NCBI RefSeq assembly: GCF_028769735.1
Contig: NC_088171.1
Coordinates: 97,095,412-97,159,411, forward strand
Direction: 5' to 3'
From: Zonotrichia leucophrys gambelii
Lineage: Eukaryota; Chordata; Aves; Passeriformes; Passerellidae
DNA: 64,000 nucleotides
This document shows positions 25,035 through 39,211 of this stretch, piece after piece. Made by a program: the position numbers and the translations under genes. How positions within the stretch are numbered: position 1 is the first letter of the stretch; each line of letters starts with the position of its first letter. Below the pieces are notes generated by a model that had not been told where the DNA came from, did not search any database, and saw only the letters and a list, made by a program, of their open reading frames with translations.

Positions 25035-28000
25035 CTAAAAGCCAAAGCAAACATAAATGGAAGGTCACACATAAGCATCCTTGATTAATAATCTCAAAAC
25101 TGTAAATTGAATCTATGTTGTCATGCACATACCATTTTCTAAACTACCACAGGTTTTCCACTATTATTTAAACTGTGTTACAAGCATCAGCACTGTGAAT
25201 GCTCAGGAAAAAGCTGCAAAAGTGAATCTGGGTCTATAGGTTCACTAGCAGAGGTTAATATTAGGACATCACAATATGACCCTATTTTTCTACAGCTATT
25301 CTTCTTGCTGCCAGGGTTTTGTTATGTTCTTCTTTATGAAAACGATGGATTAACATATGCCTGAATTCTAAAATCCCTCTGCAATGACATTTCCTTTTGG
25401 TCATTTAGCCTGCATATTGGATTGAATACCCAGAAAGATGCTAAGAGAGAATCTGAAACAACCAGCAGAGAATTAGCAATGGAGAGTCATTAATCTCCTA
25501 ATCCTCCTTTGAAGGGGAGGCGTCTCATCACCAGTAGCAGGCTCAGCTTCAAGAGCAGATTTTCCTGGTCTGGGAGACTTTATGTGACTGAAATTGGGAA
25601 TTGCATGGTAAGCGTCCCTGTGACCAAGAGCTACAGCACAGAAACCTGACAGAGGAAATGTCAAATTTATTAAAGAGATCTCTGTCTCCAACAAACTATT
25701 GATGTGAGTGAAAGACAAGGCAACACTACAGAGAAAAAAGAAAGATGAAGGACTGTGCATTCTGGCAACCTCTTTGGATATTCCTGTTAAGCCTTCTGTG
25801 TCTAGAAGAAAAGAGAATGCACCTGCAAATATTTTGTATCTCTGGCTTTACAGAATTTAAAATGTGATCAATAATTTTTGGGATCTAAAAAATCACCATA
25901 ACACTGCAAGCATAATTTTTTCAGAGGATGTCTGAAAATATCAATACTGAAGGATCAATTAGGTCTCAATATTTAGAATGAAAAATCTCTTAGTTTCAGG
26001 GGAGGCACCAGGATGGTACTCTGAGAGGGTGTGCCTAGAAACTCATTTGCAGAGAGTTCAGCTCCAGAGCAGAAGGTATTCAAGGTTTGGATCAGTTACT
26101 GCAGGTTTAGTCATTAGTTCTTAGGGATTCCTCACTGAGAATCATAATGCCAAATTTAAAAAAGCCCTTTTTAACTGTACTCATATTATTCTGTAATTGA
26201 AATCTCTTCCTTCCCCCAAAATATATTTAGAGACAACATCCACCCAAAGATCTAAAATGATTTAAATTTTGAATATTAACACAAACTGATGCATGGAATA
26301 TATTTTGCTTCAGATCAATCTGCTGTAATTACTTCTGTTGTTGTTTTCTTGAGAACTGCCATCAAAATAACTCCCAGTATACAGCTAATGTCTTTTCTGC
26401 TCATTTGCAGCCAAGTATTACATTTCATTTGTCAGTGGTGCAGATCATAACTAGAAGCTATTTGATATGAAGTAAAGAGCTTGCAGAAACATTTAGTTCA
26501 TTAAAAAAGAAGTCTGAAAGCCTTCTCACAAGAATTCCAACTTTAGGAAGGCTTAGGGGTTTACATTTTATTGATATACAGAATTTCCTTTATTGTAGAG
26601 ATTAGGACAGTAACAAACCCTATATACTATTTTACCATGTTTGTATAGCAAGGGTAACAAGAGTAAATTTGCCAAAGAGGAAAATTATATAAAATAATCT
26701 TTGAAATTTAGTTTACCAATTATTTATTAATAATTTAATGACTCAAAAGGTAAATTAAAGGCAAAACATTTTCTTAGTATGCATTCTGAAATAAATAATT
26801 CCAGTAAATAGAACCACTTTGACTGCAGTTTATTATCTCAAAGCTAAATCCACAGACTGAATGGAATATGTGACTAAATGTATCATCATTCCTGATCTGA
26901 GTTGATTAGCTCCTGCCTCATCTGACCAATACTGATGTAGAAGAACTTTATTTGCACACATTAGAGATTTAGGAGAATAAAAAAAAAAAAATCTGTTCTC
27001 ATTATAAAATAAGGTAAGAATTGCTTTAGTGCAGAAGACTGCACTGAAAGCATTCACAATAATTTGTTTCCTCAGATTCTCTAACTAAGGAACAACTTCT
27101 GATATCACCTTTTGGGTAAGAATTATCACCATATGCTAACTGCAATAAGACCAGATGAACCATATTTCTCTGGGGACTCCACAGAGAAAAAAATGCAATT
27201 TCTAGTTTATTACAATATCATCCTCAGAAAAAAACCCCAACTTTAAAATAAAATATCAATTTTGTTTTTCATTTGCAACTTTAAAATAGAAACATAAACC
27301 TTTGGATTTGAAGACCTTACTACCTTGTATATCATATAAGGGATGGTAATATTAATTTATCTGTGGAGTTATTTTTACCGAATAGTAGACTACCATCAGC
27401 TGTAATTTTTCTTTTAATCTGTTTTATCCATATAAAATTCACATTGTTGATCAAATGTAATTGACAATGACAGAATGCTTACTTCTACAAACTGCTGGTA
27501 GTAAAAATATTTCTCTGTTCAAAGAAAATTGAATAATATATTGACTGAAACCCATTTTCTCTGGAGAACATCTTATATATTACATTGTGGGTGTTTCAGA
27601 TAAAAAAACTTGAAAACGAAAGTGAAGAAAATACATAAAAACATCCATATTATCAATTGTTCATATACTACTAGATTGCTCTTTTTTATATTAATAATTA
27701 CAAGCTAAACTGACATTTAAAGTACAGAGATCTACTCTTTCAGAATCCCTGACTCCCACTTGTAAATTAAATTCTGGTAGCTAATGAAGTTAAACTAGAA
27801 AAACAAAACAAACAAACAACTTGTAAATCAGGGAAGATTTACAAAACTGTCTAACTGTTAAAAAATTAGATGCTCAGGTTCAAGACCTCTGGTGTTCCAG
27901 ACCAGTGAAAGAGAACACAGTTATAAGTTCAGAGACTTTGTCCTCCATGCCCTTCCCTTTTGTCTTTTTACTATGCCTCATTAAAAACCAACTGGCACTC

Positions 28001-28416
28001 CACACTTTTTTTGAAGCAGCTAATGCAAACAGAGAACTTTTCACTGTTGAAAATCAAGTAAATAACCTTTAAATTTTCTTATTTTCTCAAAGCAGGTAAA
28101 TCATTCTGCAAAGATTTATTACTGTCCTTCATTTAACAGAAATGTAATGGTTAAAATGTATTTAAAATTATTTCACCTATCTCATTAAGTCTGTTTACCA
28201 TGCATAAAATTAAAACATCTCTGGGTCTGGATTTGTTCTTAAATAACAGGCCAATATTCAGCTGTTGTTTGCAACACCAACACATTTTTCTCAGGAGCTG
28301 GCAAACAGGCTCAGATGCATAAGCATCAACTGTACAGAAAGGGCCCATCATGACAGAGGCAGCAAAGACACAGAGAAGAAGTAAACATTTCTATTTGGGA
28401 ATGAATTTGAGATGAT

Positions 28417-28975
28417 TCTGCTGCTCTACTTCACTCTGGTGAGATCCCACCCGGAGTACTGTGTCCAGCTCTGGGGTCTGTAGCACAAAGACAGGAATTG
28501 GCTGGAGCACATCCAGAGGTGGGACTCAAAAATGATCAGAGGGCTAGAACGCCTCTCCTGTGAAGACAAACTGAGAGAACTGGGGTTCAGACTGGAGATG
28601 TTCAGGGACAAAGCTTCAGGAAAAAGTTATTGTGACCTTCCAGTACTTTACAGGGGCCCATATGAAAAATAGGGCAGACTTTTCAGCAGGGCCTGTTGTA
28701 ACAGGACAAGGAGTGAGGGTTTTAAATTAAAAAAGGGTAAATTTAAATTGGACATGAAAAAGGAATTTTTTGTGATGGGGGTGGTAAAACACTGGCATTG
28801 GTTGCCCCGAGAGGTTTTGGATGCCTCATCCCTGGACACATTCAAGGTCAGATTGGGCTGGGCTCTGAGCAACCAGGTCTAGTTGAAGATGTTCCTTCTC
28901 ATTGTAGGGGAGTTGGTCTTGATAGAGGAAAGCAAGAGCAATATACCAAATTAATCATGAACCTAGAATGATTTA
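28417..28975 (+). mobile_element. CR1 LINE 3' fragment, 5'-truncated
   Basis: This is a decayed copy of the end of the CR1 reverse-transcriptase ORF and 3' UTR on the plus strand. Landmarks are GAGTACTGTGTCCAGCTCTG, AGAGAACTGGGGTTCAG, CACTGGCATTGGTTGCCC and GGACACATTCAAGGTCAGA, in CR1 order. Frames are broken throughout. The 3' end is blurred; a tail-like AACCTAGAATGATT lies near 28957-28973. Confidence 0.9.
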
Positions 28976-31289
28976 GCTACAAATATTTCTCAAATCTGAT
29001 GAGACTTCCTTCAGGAAATAAAAAACATAACCTAGACTTTTTCCCCCAGTTTATGAGGTAGAAAGTGAGAACAGAACTAGAACTTAAGTAAAAAGTAGAA
29101 ATGCACACATGAAAACCACATTAACTCAGGGAATTTTGTGGTAGGAATATAAAAACCACAATTATCACTGAAGCATTTTTGTTAACTGACAGGAAACATG
29201 CAGTAGTTACGCTTCATCCATTTCCCCCAGAATCTGTCTGATAAAATACCTTTCATACAGTGAACATTACATTTCTTTTCTGTATTCAAATCTAATATCC
29301 AAAGCCATAATATCAAAAATAGTGAGCTCTATGAAGTTTTTGCTTTTCCAGTGACAACTTTATTATTCTTAGAGGTCTATTTGAATAAAATAAAAATTAA
29401 AAAAAAAGAAAGAATTCTATTAATGTGTCACTGTAAGAATTTTCCCATATTTTTCATTATTGCTCTTTTATGAAAGTCTAAAAGAGTAAATATTCTTTTA
29501 ATTCCCATAGGCCATCTCCATTCACTTCAATAGATTTGTTACTCTGATACCAATAATGAATACAATTCCAAAAATGGAGCCTGTTAACTGTATTAGGGTT
29601 CTGAGCTTTGATCTTTTTAGCATATTATTCTCTCTGTTTTATTTTTTTCATTAAAAAGTCAAAACACTGAAGGTGACAGAAAATACATTTGGCTTGAGGA
29701 GACAAACTGAGCAATTTATAGTTCATTCCATATTTTTTTTTAGTCTGCAATAAGGACAGTTTGCTTTTTACAGATATGCTCTGAAAATAGGTTAGTTTAT
29801 TATGGATAAAACCCTCTGTCTCATTTCAAATTCTCATTAGTGTCTTTAAACAAATAGCAAGAGAACTAGGTCACAGAAGACTAACGAGAGTAGTAGTCTA
29901 GAAATATGAATCTAATATCATTATTTAGATTTTTTTTCTTTCTAACTCCTAAGAAGGTTACTTTTTGTGTTATGCCTTGAAGAGAAAGAGGGCTTAAGAA
30001 ATATATTTCACCTCACAAGTGTCAATTAGCTGGCATAGAGTTTTCTCATTTTCTTATCATGACCAAAAAAAGGGTATCATGTTTGTCTTTTTTGCAAAAG
30101 CAGCAACGGTTGTCCTGGATTCAACTTTTATACTATGACACATAGATCTATTTTACAAAAAACAGTTCTCATCCAGTACTGTAAAGCAGACTGTTTCTTC
30201 ATCAGCACAGGTTTGCCCAGGTTTCTTTTAAAATCAATTCTCCTGCTCCAAACAATTTTCCAATTCGTCATTTTGAATTCTGTCTCTTCATTGATCCACT
30301 TCCACATTGTTATAAATGTAAGATATGGAAGTAAAATGACTAGACTGAGCCTTGATCCTTCTTTGAAAATACTTAATAAAACTGGATGCAGATACAGTCC
30401 CATGAAATACCAGTGAGAAAATTCTTTCCTTTGGTGATGTGTTACTAGTACTCTTTGGTTACAATTCTTCTGTAGCCCTTTTTTCACAATCACTTAGCCT
30501 GCTTAGAACATAGTTATGTTCATTTTTATATGTGTTGCTTGGACTGTGTTAATTATTTAAACATGTCAACTATTAATATAATAATTTATAGGTATCAGCA
30601 TACTATTTATTTGCTATGCACTGATTTATATTTATTTTTACAGTTTAATCCAACTTGCTGCTCCTGACAGAATACATAATATTGGCAAATTCCTCACCAA
30701 TATATGAGACTCACAAGTCTCATGAAAAAGTTTTTTTATTTTATTTTTTCTTTTCTCTAAAAGAAGCTCATAATAGATCAATGTGGCCAGACAGAAAGGA
30801 TTGAAGTTGGAGGAAAATTAGATCCATTTTACAGCACGTTGGGGTTATATTTGTTGAATGTCAGTAAGGTGTGTGTCTTCACCTATATTCCGTCACAAAA
30901 TTGTGGGTTTCTTCCTTTTGTGAAAGTAGTTTCCTGGAAACTATAATAATTAGTCTGAGGGTAGAAGCTCAGATTCTTACATTTTTCAAAGGTTTGAGCC
31001 ATTTTACTATAAATAAGAAACACTTTATCCATTTTTCATTGCATAAAATCATTCACTAATGACATGGGAGATAATGCCAACATGGAAAGAGCTGAGACTA
31101 TTTCAAGCCTGGCTATACTTCTGGTCTCAGTAGAAACAAACACAACTGAGCTAATGTCTTCAAGAAATACATGTATGTATACATATATATATGTGTGCAT
31201 GGTAGAGAATCCAGTTTTGCACAGAAGTTATTTGCAGATATTGATTGTCCTTTCTGTTGCCATGAAATAGGAGGCAGCTATGTATGCCT

Positions 31290-31852
31290 GCAGCCCAGAA
31301 TGCCAGCCACACCCGAGCCAGCAGGTTGAGGGAAGTGATTCTCCCTCTCTTCTGCCTTGTGAGACCCCACATGGGGCACTGCATTCAGCTCTAAGAGCCC
31401 CAGCACAAAAAAGAGAGGGACCTGTTAGAGCAGGTGCAGAGGGGGCCATGAAGATAATCAGGGGAAAGGATCACCTCTGCTATGAGGACAGGCTGAGAGA
31501 GCTGGGGTTGTTCAGCCTGGAGCAGGGAGGGTTTTATCTCATCAATGTTTGTAAATACCTGATGGGAGGGGGAAAGAAGACAGAACCAGGCTACTTACAG
31601 TGGTGCTCAGTGTCAGGACCAGAGACAATGTGCAGAAACTGAAACACAGGAGATTCCTGCTGAAGATCAGGAAACACCTTTGCTATGAGGTGGAATAAGC
31701 ACTGGCACAGATTTCCCAGGAAGGTTGTGCAATCTCTCACGTTGCAGATATTCAAAAGACATTGGGACGTGTTGCTGGAAAACCAGTTTCAATGGCACTG
31801 CTTGAGCTAGAGAGGTTGGACCCTTCCATCTTCAACCAGTCTGTGAGTGTCA
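31290..31852 (+). mobile_element. CR1 LINE 3' fragment, 5'-truncated
   Basis: This plus-strand CR1 copy includes CAGCAGGTTGAGGGAAGTG, GTGAGACCCCACATGGGGC, GAGAGCTGGGGTTGTTCAG and ACAGATTTCCCAGGAAGG, in the order of the family's C-terminal reverse-transcriptase region and UTR. The copy ends near AACCAGTCTGTGAGTGT. A partial frame over 31280-31642 still reads as recognisable CR1 protein but is interrupted. Confidence 0.92.
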
Positions 31853-34489
31853 TTTTTAAAATTATAGAGAAGGTTTTACTCCCTGGGAATAGGGAGAGTC
31901 CCAGACCTTCTGAACAGTGTAAGGATAAGTCAGTTGAGGTGGAAAAGAACAAACTGAAATGCATCAGTTAGAGAGATCAAAGAAGGAGACCCTCAACAAA
32001 AACTTGTCTTCTTCATTTGGAGCAAGTGTTTTCTGGGTAATTCAGCCTGAGAGTTATGGAGTTCCAGAAGTGGCTCTTTCATGAGGTTTGTCAAGCCAGG
32101 GCTAAAAATAGTGAGGCTTGCTATCAGTGCTGACATACAAGTCCTTCCTCTGTCCTCATTCCCCTGTCTGTTTTTCACTCTCCTTGCTCTGCTGAGTATT
32201 CCTCCTTCTTACAAAGCTACGAGAGTCTGACTCAGCATGAAATACTCTGGCAAAACCTTCAAAGTATGAGTTTTTTTTCATGGAATTACTTGCCAAAAGA
32301 TATGACATATTTTAAACAGATATTTGGGACACTTGAAATCTCAGTGTTTTACTTGGGAGTACTGTAAGGACAACCTTTCTGACCTCATAGAAGTTTGCTT
32401 CAGAACTGGTGTGGTGGAAGCCATGGTATGAAAAACGTCTCTCTCTAGCATGTGGCAAGAAAGGTGAAATAGGGATGAACACAGACTGTCCTCAGTTGGG
32501 AGAACCCCACTTGAATAAATTCGGGGCTGAAAACTGGATTTCTAAAAAATGGTGCAATCTATATTCACTGTTCCCCGCCAGTTATTTGGCTTCAATTATT
32601 TCTGATAAAGCAAATTACTTTGACCTCTTGAGATTTCTCAAGAAGTTTTTCTTCTATTGTCTAAAACAAATCAGTAGTTTCCAATTACATATACTTGTGG
32701 AAATCACATCTCTTTTAACTTAATTTCGGTATACAGAAATTACTGACCGATGAACTTTAATAAAATGACAGGAAGACAATTTTCTGAATACTTTCTGAAA
32801 CTGAAATCATCAATAACTTTTCATGAATATTCCTCATTAAGCTTATCAGTGCATGACTCTAGTATTCAGCAACATACATAGTCTGGCTGACCTCTACTTT
32901 CTGACATTTTCAGAAGTTAGTTTTATATGTCATACAAAGACATTTCAATTAAAAACAAGAAATAGCTAACCTAGCATGCATTAAAATTACTGCTATGTGG
33001 TAAAGTCTTCCCAGATAACTTCAAAAATCTTCAAAAAACATGGTTCCTTCCTTTTAACTATTTACTTTTAGACATTTGAAATGCATCTTGAATCACACAT
33101 ACTGGGGCTAGTTATACATATGGAATGCACATGAATGTAAATTAATAAGTTTTAGCTTTGAAACATACTGTATTTTTTGAGGGGGGCGAGAGGGAGGCAT
33201 ATGCCTGCACATATGAACACATATTAATTTAATTTAAGAAAACCTATTATTAACAATTAAATATTTACTTCAGGAGCTGCATGGCCTTTAATTGAGTTTT
33301 TTACAGATCTAAAATCAACTGAGAAGCTGGTATATGAAAATAAAGGGCTGTTCTTTTCCACTGTGTGTCCTTGCACACAGGGATCACACCATGATCATGT
33401 ATATAGATAGATACAGACAGAGATTTCTTGACATTGTTCTTTTAAAATTGAAATAAGCGATCATTAAAAAGCAGTGCATACACTTCTAAATAAAACTATG
33501 TAATGTATATTTGGAAGTATTTGGGGTTTTGTGGCCTAGAAACAACTGGTAGTGAGAGATATGATTATCTGAATTGCAATTCAAACTTCTGAAAGAAGCC
33601 AGTGAAATTTTTGCTTCCTTACTGATGTGTATTTACTAATATAGCAAAAGTAGCTGCAAGTCAGGAACTCAGTTTGGAAAGGTGGGAGATAGAGAAATGT
33701 TCATAGATTGCTTTATCTTTCCATATACTTGCATCAGCCCAATAAATCCTACCATTAGCAACCTTTCTTCCCCTAATTTAATTTTCAGACAAAAGCCAGG
33801 TGTTTGTTTTTTCTGCTGGCAAAAGTTGCTTGGCTCAGGAGAAGTTGTACATACATGCCCACATGCCATATAACCAAGTCTTTTCAAATCCATAGTTGTT
33901 ATTTAATGAAACATTCCTTTGCCTGTTTCAGCTTCACAAAACAAAGGAAATAGAATTATACCCGTTGCCATGGAAATCTGTAACTCCATTGCTTTTTTTC
34001 CTTGTAAAACAAAACGTATGGAAAACTGAACACCAGACAATATGTGGGAACACATCACAGAAATACCAGCATTTTACAAAGGATTCTAAAAAATCTCAGG
34101 TAGTAACAATTTCAACTTTTACCACTATATTTTACAAGGAAATGTTTAAGATAATGAAGAGAAGAACCTTTGCTGATTTATCAACGGGTTTTGAATCACA
34201 AAGACTGTAGAGATGCGCATTCAACAGCCAGTCATACGAAACCATATGAATCTTGCCTGGCAGCAGTCTTTATGGAAATGGATTCTGACAGACTGAATAT
34301 GCTATGAGACTAGCAGCTTTTACCCTGAGACAGTCATAAGAAACAGAGAAATGGATACTTCTGCCATAGCACAGAAAATCTGCATTAATTCCTTGCTGCT
34401 GAACGCTGCAGAACTGAAATATTCTTGAAAAACCTACTCCTGCAGCTGAGATGGAACAATACTTCATTACATTTAACATCTTCATCACA

Positions 34490-35365
34490 GTGTGGGCAGT
34501 GGAACAGAATCGACTCTTAGAAAAGTTGGGGATGGCATCAAACCAGGGGGAATAGTCAAACACCCAGACAGGAGGGCTTCTATTCAAGGGATTTCAGCAA
34601 AGCAGAGGGAAAGGCTGACAGGACTGTCATGAAATTCAGCAATGAGAGATGTCAGTGCTGCAACTGGGCCAGGGCAACTGCACACAAGCACAGTCTGGGG
34701 ACTGACTTTATAGATAAAAACTTTGCCAGAAAGGAACTTGCTGTCCTGGTGATAATGTGAATGGCCAGAGCATCTATGCAGTGATGGAGGCTATGGATGA
34801 CACACTGGACCACATTAGCAAAAGCATGGTAAATACAACCAGAGAAGTCACATTTTCCCCATTTGGCAATTGAGAAACTACATCTGGAAGTTTAGCTATG
34901 TTCACAAAATCTTCAGGGCCCAGGCACAAGAGGAATATCAAATTGGAGAGAGCCTGGCAAAGAGCCTCTAAGAAGCAGAACATGATCAGTGTCGGTGGAT
35001 TAAATGTCTAATGTTTAGTCACCATGAGAAAGCAAAGGCTAAAATAAATCTAAACCCATTTTTTTCTCTCTCTTCTGAAAAATATGTTGCAAAGAAGACT
35101 GTTATCAGAGATGCAGAGTGAAAGGACAGGAGTTAACAGGTCACAGGCTGTGGCAAGGGAAATTTGAGACAAGCCTAAGGAAAAAAATCATTCACAGTGT
35201 GAACAGCCAAGTGCTGGAATGAGCTCCCTTAATCTGCGTCATTGGGGGTATTCAAAACTTGACTTGATAAGACCCTGGCTAGCTTTACCTAGTTTTATGC
35301 TATACCTGCTTTGAACAGGCAAGTAGGGGTGAGCTGACCACCCTTATAATGCCAGTATTTTTGAT
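34490..35365 (+). mobile_element. Old, strongly decayed CR1 LINE fragment
   Basis: The order of landmarks follows CR1: GATTTCAGCAAAGCAGAGG, GACAGGACTGTCATGAAATT, CTTGCTGTCCTGGTGATAA and, near the end, AAGTGCTGGAATGAGCTCCC and CTTTGAACAGGCAAGTAGGG. Divergence is much higher than in the copies at 31.3 and 50.3 kb, and there are internal losses, so this is an earlier insertion. Boundaries are approximate. Confidence 0.75.
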
Positions 35366-38300
35366 CCTATATTCAATGGATTTGAAAATTTGAGAACCAA
35401 TGAGGTGCACAGTGCCATCGAGCCAAACTGACATTCTGCTGACTGTGGTATTCGCACATCTTTGTTTAACTCAGCCACTGTGGTCAGTGAAATAATGTCA
35501 AACCAACAGCACAGGGTCTGCAGTCTCTACTACTGCCTAACAATTCTCCTCAAGTAGATGCCTGCATAGCTGATAAATAAAAACCTTTAGCATGGCTGTT
35601 ATCATATAAGACATCAGTAGCATAAGAACAACAACCTACAGCTAAGAGAAAACCAAACTCTATCTGGATAGGCTCTAAATAAATCTAATAAATACATATT
35701 GAAAGACTGCATGTACTTGCAGTATAGGAAAGTTTCTGCATATCAGATATGGCTTCTTTAGATGCTCAGTATCTCTTGTCTTCAGTCTAAACATAATCAG
35801 AGAGATCATAAATAATTTTCATGTTAAAATCCTTATAATCTTTATAAAATGAACAGAAGTGGAGAAAAACCACAAAATTAAGACATAGGGTGAACCTCGC
35901 CTAATTTTTGTCCTACCAAGTACCTGATGAAGCAAAGCACAAAAAGCACAGGAGGGAATTACAAAGTAACTTTAGAGCTGTTATGAGAATTTTTGATCCC
36001 TTCTCAGATTATTACTTTTTATAATTCCCCTATTCTCTGAAAAGCACGGTGCCCCTCTGTAAATCATTGATAAAAAGTTTTCTATTAATCAGAGACAAAG
36101 CCTTAACTATTCCCTTGAGTGATATAAAGAACTCCTAAACAGAGTTACTGCAACAGAGGAAGGCCTTGCTTGACAAGAGACACAAAATGATGATATAATT
36201 CAAAAGACTGATGAAAACCATGTGAAAAATACCTTTTTCAGAAGATCATTCTTCTGCGAATAAGCAACTGACTATGATTCAGGGTTTGTTTTGCTATTGT
36301 TTTGTTTTCGTGCTGTGCCTAGCATACAGCTGATTATTCCATGACCTTGGGCAATTCATATACAGCTGAGTTTGGCCTTAATCTTTCTGTGCCTCATTTT
36401 ACTCATTACTATTAATATTATAATAATACCTGTCTCCTGAGAGCACTGGATAACTTCATCAGCTATTATTTTTGCTAATAATAATAGAAGCTCTATAGTT
36501 GCTTCGTTTTATAAGAAACAGTTTTCTGAAAATAGCAGATATGAGATTAGTACTAAATTAAGCCCCCTGGTGAGGTGGTTTGAGGATTATTTTTTAGTAA
36601 TACTTCATTCAACTTAACCTGCTTCTCTGTTGAGAGAGTTCAATGACGTGAACCTACCAGCACAGTTACACAAGTGAGCTTGTTTAAAGGCACACAATAC
36701 AAAAGAAAATTTCCCTTCCATATTAAATGCTTCTCTGAGGTTAGTTAAGGGGAGGGCTGGGTTTCAGTCAGACGTGCAACAACCACCACATAATTACAGC
36801 AGCTATTCCTAATTTATAGTTCATATCACCCACAGCTTTTAGCAAGCAAAACTGCTAAACAAATCATCAATTTTGTTTAGAGAAAAGTTCTTTGGCTCTT
36901 CATTTCCTGCATTTCTGGAAACAAATATGAATTTTAGCCTGACAGTGTCTTTCTATCTACTTTGTTATTTCTATAAACGTGCAATATTTTGCAAAGCACA
37001 AGAAAAGTGGAAAAAAAATTACAAATTTGCTCATGTCACTAACCTTCAAATCCTCTTATATTCAAATGCAGCTTTGTAAAGTTGAAATAAATGATATCTG
37101 ACTTTTAAGAAATAGCTCTTTAAAAAGAGCCCAGAAATGTAGATAGGTGGCTACAGGGATTTTTAAAGTGCTTACACGCTAAATTCTCAGGAGGGGTTGC
37201 ATCTTTGGATATCTCACTATGAAAACCTCTTTGCCCTGTTGCATTCAAACAAGCTAACCAGACTGTGGTGACCTAAATGGAAATGTTCACAGTGCAGCCC
37301 AGCTGCATGCAAACATGGAACTGAGGTGAACAGAACAGGGAAAACAGTGTTCATAGGTTTCATGTATGCAGCTTCAGGTTGGATTCATTGGATGGAGCAG
37401 GCTCCATGCAGATAAAAAATTGTCTCATCTCACTTGTAAGACACCTTTACAAAGCTTTTCATACAAACTTTGGCTGAGCTCACAGTTTATATTAGCAGGA
37501 AGGCAGATTTCACTCTGAGTCTTAGGTAGCATGATGGACAAATAGTAAAAGAACATGGTGACAGTATACAAAATATTCCAGAAATTTTTAAGGAGAAAAT
37601 AACAAGAGTAATTTCTTGGTAAGGATGCCCACCCATGTTCTAAGGTACTTGGGGTATAGTCCATCGGAGAGATTTAAAATACCTTTTTGCATTCAAGATC
37701 ATCCAGCTCTATGGCTATGCATAAGAGAAATTTCAAAATTGTGTCAGACAAAGGAAGAATTTAATTTTACCCATCCTATTCTGAATGAAAACCTCATGAT
37801 TACTACCATTGCAAAAACACTCAAAACTCCAGGGCAAGTTTAGTTTCCAAACGGCAAAACGGCATTTAAATTACATCACCAGCTACCAAAATATTTGACA
37901 CACTCTTATATAAGGATTTCCCAGCTCTGCTCTCACACCTACCCACGCCACTTACCTACACACCCCACAAACCTTTATGTTGTCTGCAGTGTTTTTGACA
38001 TGAGGAACAGCTTTGTCCCACCCCCAACACTTTGTAGGAGCAGCTGCACAAACCCTTCGTTGCCATAGTAAAGATTTTCTCTATTCTGTGCTTTCATTCA
38101 AACACAAAGCAAAGACCCAGGAATGCCAAAAACCTACGGAGTTCCTTGGAGAATCTGGACTTTACACCTCATCTTTACACCTCCTGCTGACTGCAAGGTG
38201 CCATATAGGGGCACAATGAAACCCAGCAGTTCACAGAGGAAGAGGGGTAAAAAATGTCTTGACTCAGTAAGGAAAGGATGAATGGGAGACTAGTGGCTGT

Positions 38301-38869
38301 GGAAGTTTGAATTTCTTAGTGGGATGAGGTATTTTCTTTGAGAAAGTGAATGACACCTTCTGCATAGGTTTTGAATGCTGCTGCACTATTTGGATATGAC
38401 TAGTAACCCCTGAAAAAATGCCAATGGAATAATTCTACATTCCAGACAATATTTTCTTTAAAATCAGAAAATAAAAGTGGTCCAATTGAAAGAATCATTA
38501 ACTATCACCCAGTCTGAATATCCACAAATTTCCTGCTTTCTTATGAAGTGGTGAATGTTGAAAATAGACTTGCAATGTAAGTTTTGGGATTACTTCATCC
38601 GAGTACATGGTTTTCTGAGCCTGAAAGCTAGCAAAGAGTCTGGAAAAATTCTAAGAAATTTGTCACTGAATCAGAGTAAAAACAAAAAAAGTCATTATGT
38701 ACTTAATGAACAAAGAATACTGTGGAAAATTACTGCTACCTGTGGAAATTTTGTTTATGAAACTAAAACCAAAATGTGTACAGATTCTGACTTATGAGAA
38801 AAAAAACCAAAACAAATTCAAAATTCCTGGTGTTGTTAATCTTGGCAAAATTTATAGATAGTTGCAGAC

Positions 38870-39116
38870 AGATTGACCACTGGAGCGGCTGCTGTGTCAA
38901 GCGTGGCTTAGACTGGACACTAGGGAGCATTTCTTTTCTGGGAGAATGGTCAAACATTAGAACAGGCTTCCTAGAGAAGGAGTCAATACCTCAAGATGGT
39001 CAATCTTTAACAGGCATTAGGATAATGACCACAAAATTGTGCTTTAACTCTTGGTCAGCCCTGAAGTGATCAGGCAGTGGGACTATGTGACAATTGTAGA
39101 TCCTTTCCAATAGAAA
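38870..39116 (+). mobile_element. CR1 LINE 3'-end fragment with pentanucleotide tail
   Basis: This plus-strand 3' UTR fragment contains GAACAGGCTTCCTAGAGAAG, TTGGTCAGCCCTGAAGTGAT, CAGGCAGTGGGACTATGTGA and GTAGATCCTTTCCAATAGAA. These match the end of a CR1 subfamily common in songbirds. It runs directly into the pentanucleotide array at 39117. Confidence 0.85.
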
Positions 39117-39211
39117 TATCCTATCCTATCCTATCCTATCCTATCCTATCCTATCCTATCCTATCCTATCCTATCCTATCCTATCCTATCCTATCCTATC
39201 CTATCCTATCC
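39117..39211 (+). repeat. Pentanucleotide microsatellite (CTATC)n
   Basis: About 19 perfect units directly follow the 3' end of a CR1 fragment. CR1 copies end in short ATTCT-like tandem tails, so the array probably grew from such a tail. The repeated SYPIL-type frame across it is an artefact. Confidence 0.97.
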
